The notes under the pieces were generated by a model. The model worked only from the letters and a program-made list of their open reading frames with translations, did not search any database and was not told the origin of the DNA. From the NCBI GenBank assembly GCA_002690445.1, contig NZER01000080.1:1-12518 (forward strand): a stretch of 12,518 nt of DNA. The letters are read 5' to 3'. Both the position numbers and the translations under genes were made by a program. This DNA is from Candidatus Pacearchaeota archaeon (lineage in GTDB: Archaea; Nanoarchaeota; Nanoarchaeia; Pacearchaeales; GW2011-AR1). Of this stretch, positions 7,333 through 12,518 are shown in pieces. Numbering within the stretch: position 1 is the first letter of the stretch; each line of letters opens with the position of its first letter.

Positions 7333-8151
7333 CTATCCTCGCTCTGCTTGTCTGACTGCTTCTTCGTAATAATCGCCAAGCGATCCACCCTTGGCAGCGG
7401 GGGGTCTTTCATTCCTGGGGGCAGCGTCACGGCTCGGCGATGGTCGCCCGCCTCGCTCCTTGTCACGGAGCGCACGGATGCCGGCTTGCACCTTTGCATC
7501 GAACTCGGTGTCACGCTTCTTATCCAGGGTTTCGAGAACCTTCGCTATGAGTTCAGGAACCGCGGTAGTTGATTTGAGCTCGGTCTTATCGAGCCCGTAG
7601 GTGTCGCCCAGCAGGTCTACAGTCGCGTCATACAACGTGTTTGCAGCCCTGCCCAGCGAAACGAGCTCCTGCGACTTCTCATCCTCGGCGGTCTTCATCG
7701 CGCGACGTGCGCGCGGATCGCCCCTGGCGAGTAGTTCGTTGAGCTCGTTGGTCGCCCTCTCCCGCTCTTCCCCGCGTACCCGCGTTGCGGCTGTGTTTGC
7801 GGCCTTGGCGGTCGCGTCACTCTGCCACTTCTGGATGTCGGGGTGGTTCTTGATCCCTGCAAGGGCCGTCGCTCGCTCGTCAGGATCGTCTGGTAGGACA
7901 TACGCCGGCACCTCAGCACCAGGCTCTTCGTCCTCACCGCCCTCGGGCGCCTCAGCACCCTCCGGCGTCTCGACTGTGGGCTCGTCACCTTCGTCACCCG
8001 CCTCGGCAGGTTCGTCTTCGCCGTCTCCGGGGAGCTCTACGCCAGCCGCCTCAGCAGCCTTCTCGTATTGCTCTTCCAGGCTCAGCTTCGGCTCTTCGTC
8101 GCCAGGTGGCGGCGTTTCTACCTCTACTGTCTCAGGCGCATCTACGGTCAC
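7333..8151 (-). CDS. Capsid scaffolding protein
   Basis: This 272-residue protein has the typical build of a phage scaffold: a strongly acidic, Pro/Glu/Gly-rich disordered N-terminal region (about 15-80), a central helical and probably coiled-coil region (about 90-235, e.g. ERERATNELNELLARGD and LIAKVLETLDKKRD), and a short basic C-terminus (GGRPSPSRDAAPRNERPPAAK) ending in a small helix (LGDYYEEAVRQAERG). Such C-termini bind coat protein in known scaffolds. It lies just before the coat gene, the standard place. I chose the GTG at 8151 because GGAGGG (8161-8166) sits 9 bases upstream; the frame extends to a TTG at 8172, but that would lie upstream of the ribosome site. Scaffold is expected in excess during procapsid assembly and is then released or degraded; no protease motif is seen here. 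Confidence 0.85.
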   Translation of the reverse strand: MTVDAPETVEVETPPPGDEEPKLSLEEQYEKAAEAAGVELPGDGEDEPAEAGDEGDEPTVETPEGAEAPEGGEDEEPGAEVPAYVLPDDPDERATALAGIKNHPDIQKWQSDATAKAANTAATRVRGEERERATNELNELLARGDPRARRAMKTAEDEKSQELVSLGRAANTLYDATVDLLGDTYGLDKTELKSTTAVPELIAKVLETLDKKRDTEFDAKVQAGIRALRDKERGGRPSPSRDAAPRNERPPAAKGGSLGDYYEEAVRQAERG

Positions 8152-8160
8152 GTTCCCGAT

Positions 8161-8166
8161 CCCTCC
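8161..8166 (-). promoter_or_regulatory. Strong Shine-Dalgarno GGAGGG deciding the scaffold start
   Basis: GGAGGG lies 9 bases before GTG at 8151 and four bases after the T-run of the intrinsic terminator. It is the best ribosome site in the window. Its closeness to the hairpin means transcripts reaching the scaffold gene must pass the terminator or be cut there. Confidence 0.75.
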
Positions 8167-8170
8167 AAAC

Positions 8171-8211
8171 AAAAAAGGCCGTCCCCGCGCTTGCGCGCGT
8201 TGACGACCTTT
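8171..8211 (-). terminator. Intrinsic terminator / attenuator before the scaffold gene
   Basis: On the minus strand a 10-bp stem (AAAGGTCGTC, 8211-8202, with GACGGCCTTT, 8183-8174, one G-T pair) is followed by an AA/GG internal loop, a 5-bp CGCGC/GCGCG stem and a GCAA tetraloop of the GNRA type. The stem runs into TTTTTT (8176-8171). This is a classical rho-independent terminator. AAGGCC (8219-8214) could compete with the left arm for GGCCTT, allowing an alternative fold. It ends the transcript of the giant gene, but no room for a promoter remains between it and the scaffold start, so partial read-through, processing or antitermination is likely. Confidence 0.85.
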
Positions 8212-8232
8212 CTGGCCTTACGGTGCCCATCT

Positions 8233-8258
8233 TAGCCCATGACGGCGAAAACGGGCTA
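8233..8258 (-). other. Hairpin formed by the stop codon of the giant gene
   Basis: TAGCCCGT (8258-8251), whose TAG is the stop codon, pairs with ATGGGCTA (8240-8233) to give an 8-bp stem with one G-T pair and a 10-base loop. No T-run follows. A second ATGGGC at 8230-8225 could pair with the same left arm, giving an alternative fold. Together with the terminator at 8171-8211 it makes a two-hairpin gap between the giant gene and the scaffold gene. Function unknown; it may stabilise the 3' end. Confidence 0.45.
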
Positions 8259-11200
8259 CTGCGAGACGCCGGCACCTACGAACGTGTCACGGGCGCCGAC
8301 GGGGGCAAGCTGCTCGTTGGCCGTGTTCAGCGGACCAAGCGCCGAGTCACCAAACACCCGCGCCAGCACCACCTGGTTCTGCTGCCGGATGGCCGTAATC
8401 TCCGGGTTGTACCAGTAGCGCGAGCGTCGAATCAGGCTGACGGTTTCCTGGCGGAACTCCCGGCTGTCCGATGAGCCCGGTGGCCCACCCTGCCGGATGT
8501 ACTCTATCGCCGACATATTCCAGGAACCCGGTCCCCGTCCTCGTGCCCATGTGCTGATCTCCTTGTTGGCGTCGTCGATGCGGGCCGCGATCTCATCGGA
8601 CAGCCACCTGCCGTCAGGCAGCTTGTAGCGCGGCAGTTCGGCGATGGCCTGCGTAACCTCCAGCGCGTCGAGGTACATTTCCTCGACCTCTCGCGCTGCC
8701 GGCCCCAGCCGGTCCAGGTATTCCCTCTCCTGCTTCCACCACCGGGTACGCTGCGCCGGGCTGAGCCCTTCAACCATCGCATCGCGGGTTCGCCAGTACG
8801 CATCCCAATTGATCAAGCCGTCGAGCATGAAACTAGCAGGATCAAGGTTCTCGATGCGCTGGAGCTCAGCGGCCTCTGCCCCGAGCGCCCCCAGCTGCGC
8901 CTGCCGGCGCACGTCCTCGGGATCGACGTAGGGATCTTCCTGCTTCTCCCGGAGCCGCGTGTCGGCGTTAGACAAGGCTTCGCCCAGGTTGTCTCGTAGC
9001 TCGCGCCTGCTCTTCGTGAACTCCATGCCCGTAAGTTCGTTACGCAGGAACCGCTCGGCCAGGTCTTCGTAGTCCTCGTTGTATGTGTCGAACGCTGCCC
9101 CGTGGTCGGACGAGTAGCCCTGGGACACCTGGCTCGTAATGTCGAAACTGGTGATCTTGGCACCGGTGAACAGGTTGAGCAGTCGCGCCCCTACCCCCAT
9201 ATCCGAATTGACCACATCGTCTGCCGTGCGGAGCATCCGGGCCATCCCTGGCATGAGCGACATCCAGACATGAACCCGCGACGGGTTGGCGTGGTAGAAG
9301 GTGCGTTCCTCACCAGTCTCCGAGTCGATGATCGTTTCCTTTTCCACCTCCAACCATTGACTGAGCCCTGGGAAGCCCGCGGTGATCTCATCTACGTGCC
9401 CCAGGAAGTTCTGGTGACTGGGGTTGTCGATGTCGCCCTTCGTGAAGAAGCTCTTATTGGTCGCCATCTCAATCCACATCTTCACCAGCGGGTTCCATTG
9501 GTTGAGCGTGTTCTGCATCGTCCGCTTCGCCGTGCCGGCCCACCACTGGTTAAAGAACTCGATCGGCAAGCCGGTCGCGTACAAGATCATCGGATTTCCC
9601 TTGTCGTCACGGCCTACCCCGATATTCAGGCGATCCCAAACCCAGCGGCGCCACAACGCCACTTCCTCTTTAAGTTCCTCGCCCTCGGGATCGAGCTCTT
9701 GCTGTAGCCAGTCGCGGGCACGCTGGACGTTGCGGATCGGTGGGCCAATTGGCAGCGGGCCGATCCGCCGGCCCTTGATCATCTGCTCGACCTCCAGCGC
9801 CATCGACTTCCGCATGTAGGTGTAGAAGAAGCTAACCCGGCGCCCCATCATCCTCTCCACCTGCGTCAAGTCGGTGTAGTCAACCTGGAACTTGCGGACG
9901 TGGGCGATCGCTTCCAGGAGATCGTCGCCCTTATCCAGCCGGCCCAGCAGGTGCATGAGCCGCATGAACGTCTCAGCGTATTGGCCCGGCCCGGAAACCC
10001 ACGACACGAACCGCGACACGATTCCGGCCTTCGATGTCAGCCCAGCGGCGCGGATGTCCATTGTCGCGCCGCTGAGCGCGCCACCGGCGATCTCCGCGAG
10101 CTCACCCGTCCGACTCTCCAGGCTAGCGAAGGCTCCGTAGTTCTCTGCTACCTCGAAGAGCTCCGCGGCGGTCACCTTGCCGTCTGTCCCACCCAACCCC
10201 TTGTGGGCACCGTCTTTGATAACGCCGTTGATGTTGATTCGCTTGCTGGCATCGCCGCTCCGCGCGGCCCTCATCACCTGTGCAGCCTTGACGCCATAGA
10301 TCGGGTTCCACACGCCATCGAGCATCATGCGCCAGTAGTTCGACCACATATTTCGCATGTGGTAGTCGGTGAAGAACTGCGTAACCGACACCCGGTAGAT
10401 CGAGTTCAGCGAATCGAAGCCGCGAACGAACGCGACCTGGCGGGCCGGGTCGAGCCGCTGGGTGATCGCGTCCCTGATCTCACGCGGCAGGAAGAAGACT
10501 TCTTTCTTGCCGCCAGAACCGGCAATGGGCATCGCCACGTAGCCCGGTGGCGGCGCGGTCGGCGGGAACGCCGTGCCCTGCAAGAAGGCGGGGTCGATGT
10601 CGTCCGTCAGTGAGCCACCGGCGCTGCGCGTGGCCCGCACGCGGTTCATCGCGTCGCCAGCTTCCTCGGCACTCCCGGCTGCGAACGGGATGCCCTCCTG
10701 GGGTGGTGTCACGTAGCCCAGCGTCGGCTGGCCGGTGCGGTGCAGTCCGGACGGCGCACCTTCTACCGCCGCCGGTAGCGGCGGCTGCACCTCGTCTGCC
10801 GGCGTGGATGTCAGCGGGCGCTCAAAGCCCAGGTTGTCCGGCTCGGGCGCTGCACCAGCAGGCGGGCCACCAGGCGGCGCCGGCGGGGGCTGTCGTGGCG
10901 GCGGTGCGCCACCACCAGGGGGTGCGGCTGCGGCTGCGGTGGGCGTCCGGTCAATCATCGGTCCGACTTCGGCGGAAATGGAACCGGGTGCAGGCGCGAA
11001 GTCGTCTGGCCCTTCGGCAAACCCGCCGGTCATTTCGGCCTCAGCTATCAGGCGCTCGGATTCGTCTTCAGGCGTCCGTGGCGGCGCATCGAGCAGCCCG
11101 GTCTGGCCCTCGGGGATCACGTCCCTCTCCACCCGGCGCAGCAACGACTGAGACAGCCCAGGCGCGTCTGCTTCGGTCACGCTGCCGGTGTTGACCAGCC

Positions 11201-12518
11201 AATCCTCTAGCATCTGGGGGTGTCGCCGCTCGATCGCCGTGCCCAACACGTCTCGGCCTGCCTTCTCGGAACCCTGCATCAGCATGAGCTCGTCGATGAT
11301 TTCCTCGGGCGTGCTGGGCGGGGTCAGCCGGCCAGCAGCTTCCGCCCTGGCGACGTACCGCTGAACCTCTGGCGACGCCGCACGGAGCTCCAGGTCGGGG
11401 TCGGGCTTCGGTGGGGGCGCTGCGGCCTGCTCGGGCGCTGCCCCGATGGGGCGCCCAAGCTCGTCCTCCAGGTCGGAGCGCCACATATAGCCGGGTTTCA
11501 ATTCCTCATCGAGCGGGACGCCAGAGCGCAGGCGGGCCACGCGGCCCTGGTAGTCGTCAATGAGCGCCTGTGCCGAAGCGTGCCCGCCGTCGGGATCGAG
11601 CAGTTGACCACCACTAAGATCGGAAATCTCGTCTGGCCCGTAGCCTTTACGCAACCCCTCGGCGAGATCGTTGATCGCCCCCTGGACACCTGGCTCGTAA
11701 TGTCGAAACTGGTCCCTTATGTTGTCCTCAAAGAACTCGGTGGCGACATCCTCCGCACTCTGCCGCATGGCCTCTTCACGCGGCACTCGCGCGGTCGCGC
11801 CCTCTGGCGCAGCAGCAGCCGGCGGTGCTACCTGCTCAATTTCGGAAGCTCTCCGGGCAATCTTCACCCTGTCGTCGAACGCCATTTCGACATCAAGCGC
11901 AGGCCATCCGTCAACGCTACCCGCGACCCAATCGCCGGGGTAGTTGGTCGGCCGGCGGTGCAGGATGTCGAAGAGCTCTTCAACTTCACGGACGGTCGGA
12001 AGATACGCCGTCGGTGGAGCTCCATGGGTGCCGAGCCACTCGGTCACGAAATGCGGGTACTCGCTCAATTCGCCCAGGTAGAGCCTATGTATGAAGTGGG
12101 CCATCTGGTACGGCTGCGTACTCGCACCGCTCGCTTCGAGCGCCATTGCCACGGTCTTCCGCGCCGCCGCATACTTCGGCCCCGTCTTCTTACCCTTCGC
12201 CCACCGCCGCGCCTGCGTGATCTCCGTGCTGCCAGACGTGTAGAGATAGGCCGTAGGCGGCAGGCCGTCGTCCGCCTGCGGGTATGGCTTCTGGCCTTCG
12301 TAGTCCGGCGCCAGGCCCAGCTGATCTATCAGGGCTTCGTTGGTTTCCTCGGGAGTGCGATGCCCTAGCTCTATAGCACGCGCCCTTGCCCGTTCGGGGG
12401 AACCTGGGGCGGTCGCTGCTGCTGCTCCGGGGGTATCCGCGGCGGCGGCGGGCGCATCCCCTGCGGGGAGTTGTAGCGTTCTCCTCGTCTCACGGGCTTC
12501 GACGGGGATCGAAGAGGC
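8256..12518 (-). CDS. Giant polyvalent / internal-virion-like protein, C-terminal 1420 residues
   Basis: The frame is open to the right edge, so the true start is outside; inner GTG/ATG codons near 12152 are not starts. Residues are numbered from the edge. The first 40 are an Ala/Pro-rich linker (AAAADTPGAAAATAPG), implying another domain upstream. Residues about 60-520 mix helices with acidic linkers. A Pro/Gly-rich linker lies at about 524-558. From about 670 a conserved-looking helical region begins: FTDYHMRNMWSNYW near 720, then VDYTDLTQVERMMGRR followed by VSFFYTYMRK (about 878-905). This pattern resembles domains in large phage polyvalent and internal virion proteins. The end (1280-1420) is helical and Arg-rich. 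No catalytic motif, signal peptide or membrane segment is evident. Position before scaffold and coat suggests a protein packaged with, or injected with, the DNA. That function is inferred. Confidence 0.7.
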   Translation of the reverse strand, partial: ASSIPVEARETRRTLQLPAGDAPAAAADTPGAAAATAPGSPERARARAIELGHRTPEETNEALIDQLGLAPDYEGQKPYPQADDGLPPTAYLYTSGSTEITQARRWAKGKKTGPKYAAARKTVAMALEASGASTQPYQMAHFIHRLYLGELSEYPHFVTEWLGTHGAPPTAYLPTVREVEELFDILHRRPTNYPGDWVAGSVDGWPALDVEMAFDDRVKIARRASEIEQVAPPAAAAPEGATARVPREEAMRQSAEDVATEFFEDNIRDQFRHYEPGVQGAINDLAEGLRKGYGPDEISDLSGGQLLDPDGGHASAQALIDDYQGRVARLRSGVPLDEELKPGYMWRSDLEDELGRPIGAAPEQAAAPPPKPDPDLELRAASPEVQRYVARAEAAGRLTPPSTPEEIIDELMLMQGSEKAGRDVLGTAIERRHPQMLEDWLVNTGSVTEADAPGLSQSLLRRVERDVIPEGQTGLLDAPPRTPEDESERLIAEAEMTGGFAEGPDDFAPAPGSISAEVGPMIDRTPTAAAAAPPGGGAPPPRQPPPAPPGGPPAGAAPEPDNLGFERPLTSTPADEVQPPLPAAVEGAPSGLHRTGQPTLGYVTPPQEGIPFAAGSAEEAGDAMNRVRATRSAGGSLTDDIDPAFLQGTAFPPTAPPPGYVAMPIAGSGGKKEVFFLPREIRDAITQRLDPARQVAFVRGFDSLNSIYRVSVTQFFTDYHMRNMWSNYWRMMLDGVWNPIYGVKAAQVMRAARSGDASKRININGVIKDGAHKGLGGTDGKVTAAELFEVAENYGAFASLESRTGELAEIAGGALSGATMDIRAAGLTSKAGIVSRFVSWVSGPGQYAETFMRLMHLLGRLDKGDDLLEAIAHVRKFQVDYTDLTQVERMMGRRVSFFYTYMRKSMALEVEQMIKGRRIGPLPIGPPIRNVQRARDWLQQELDPEGEELKEEVALWRRWVWDRLNIGVGRDDKGNPMILYATGLPIEFFNQWWAGTAKRTMQNTLNQWNPLVKMWIEMATNKSFFTKGDIDNPSHQNFLGHVDEITAGFPGLSQWLEVEKETIIDSETGEERTFYHANPSRVHVWMSLMPGMARMLRTADDVVNSDMGVGARLLNLFTGAKITSFDITSQVSQGYSSDHGAAFDTYNEDYEDLAERFLRNELTGMEFTKSRRELRDNLGEALSNADTRLREKQEDPYVDPEDVRRQAQLGALGAEAAELQRIENLDPASFMLDGLINWDAYWRTRDAMVEGLSPAQRTRWWKQEREYLDRLGPAAREVEEMYLDALEVTQAIAELPRYKLPDGRWLSDEIAARIDDANKEISTWARGRGPGSWNMSAIEYIRQGGPPGSSDSREFRQETVSLIRRSRYWYNPEITAIRQQNQVVLARVFGDSALGPLNTANEQLAPVGARDTFVGAGVSQ
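9123..9152. repeat. Copy 1 of an exact 30-bp direct repeat
   Basis: These 30 bases, starting GGACACCTGG and ending CGAAACTGGT on the plus strand, are identical to 11684-11713. Here the coding strand reads TSFDITSQVS in the giant protein. Similarity stops sharply at both ends. The context (LFTGAKI before it) looks like conserved protein, so this may be the original copy. Confidence 0.9.
11684..11713. repeat. Copy 2 of the exact 30-bp direct repeat, in another reading frame
   Basis: Identical to 9123-9152 in the same orientation, 2561 bp away (not a multiple of three). The same bases are here read one position out of phase, giving QFRHYEPGV. Flanks are unrelated. It lies in the less conserved N-terminal half of the visible giant protein. 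Confidence 0.9.

Noticed and set aside
8152..8172. TTG start at 8172 for the scaffold gene
   Set aside because: It lies upstream of the strong GGAGGG and within the terminator T-run; GTG at 8151 has proper spacing.
8225..8258. Promoter with TAAGAT as -10 before the scaffold gene
   Set aside because: Only four of six bases match the sigma-70 -10 and nothing like TTGACA lies 16-18 bases upstream; a start there would also still face the terminator.
9900..10613. 237-codon and neighbouring plus-strand frames, including 9102-9707 and 8106-8474
   Set aside because: All are antisense to well-supported genes, with composition typical of antisense translation (Arg, His and Val rich) and no family resemblance.
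10840..10945. Pro/Gly-rich GC-rich tract as a possible repeat array
   Set aside because: Irregular codon-level low complexity encoding a flexible linker; no fixed repeat unit.
11220..12368. 382-codon open frame on the plus strand
   Set aside because: Lies wholly antisense to the giant gene. Its product is Arg/Leu-rich with no recognisable domain, as expected of a shadow frame in GC-rich DNA; no ribosome site or unit structure supports it.

Overview
The window is a densely packed virion-structure module of a tailed double-stranded DNA phage (Caudoviricetes) or a prophage from a GC-rich host. All ten genes I support are on the minus strand, so transcription runs from position 12518 towards 1. 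Genes abut or overlap by 1-4 bases almost everywhere (TAATG, ATGA and TAAATG junctions). There is no tRNA, integrase, transposase, CRISPR array, lysis gene or replication gene. The host cannot be named from the sequence. The order scaffold - capsid - small head proteins - adaptor-like - about 800-residue nozzle-like protein - fibre, with no tape-measure gene between capsid and fibre, suggests a short-tailed (podovirus-like) particle. That is an inference.

In order of transcription, a giant protein of at least 1420 residues (12518-8256, 5' end outside the window) comes first. Its C-terminal half resembles large polyvalent or internal virion proteins. A 104-base gap follows, holding a hairpin at the stop codon and a textbook intrinsic terminator whose T-run leads into the Shine-Dalgarno sequence of the next gene. 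Then come the scaffold (8151-7333) and the HK97-fold-type major capsid protein (7329-6373). The second gap (6372-6308) carries two tandem small hairpins with compensatory stem changes, each followed by the same GGGAGTAA. After it comes a 171-residue decoration-like protein with a GTG start, two small Cys/His-rich putative zinc-binding proteins, an adaptor-like protein carrying an extra beta module, an 804-residue beta-propeller-like nozzle candidate also carrying an extra module, a modular fibre protein, and the beginning of a small unknown gene cut by the left edge.

The genes would act together: scaffold and coat build the procapsid, the 171-residue protein probably decorates or stabilises it, the adaptor and nozzle close the head and form the tail tube, and the fibre protein contacts the host. 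The terminase and portal genes are expected just beyond the right edge. The least explained signals are the covarying tandem hairpins upstream of the 171-residue gene, an exact 30-bp repeat placed twice in the giant gene in two different reading frames, and the terminator directly in front of the scaffold-capsid pair. I did not find a convincing new defence or mobile system.
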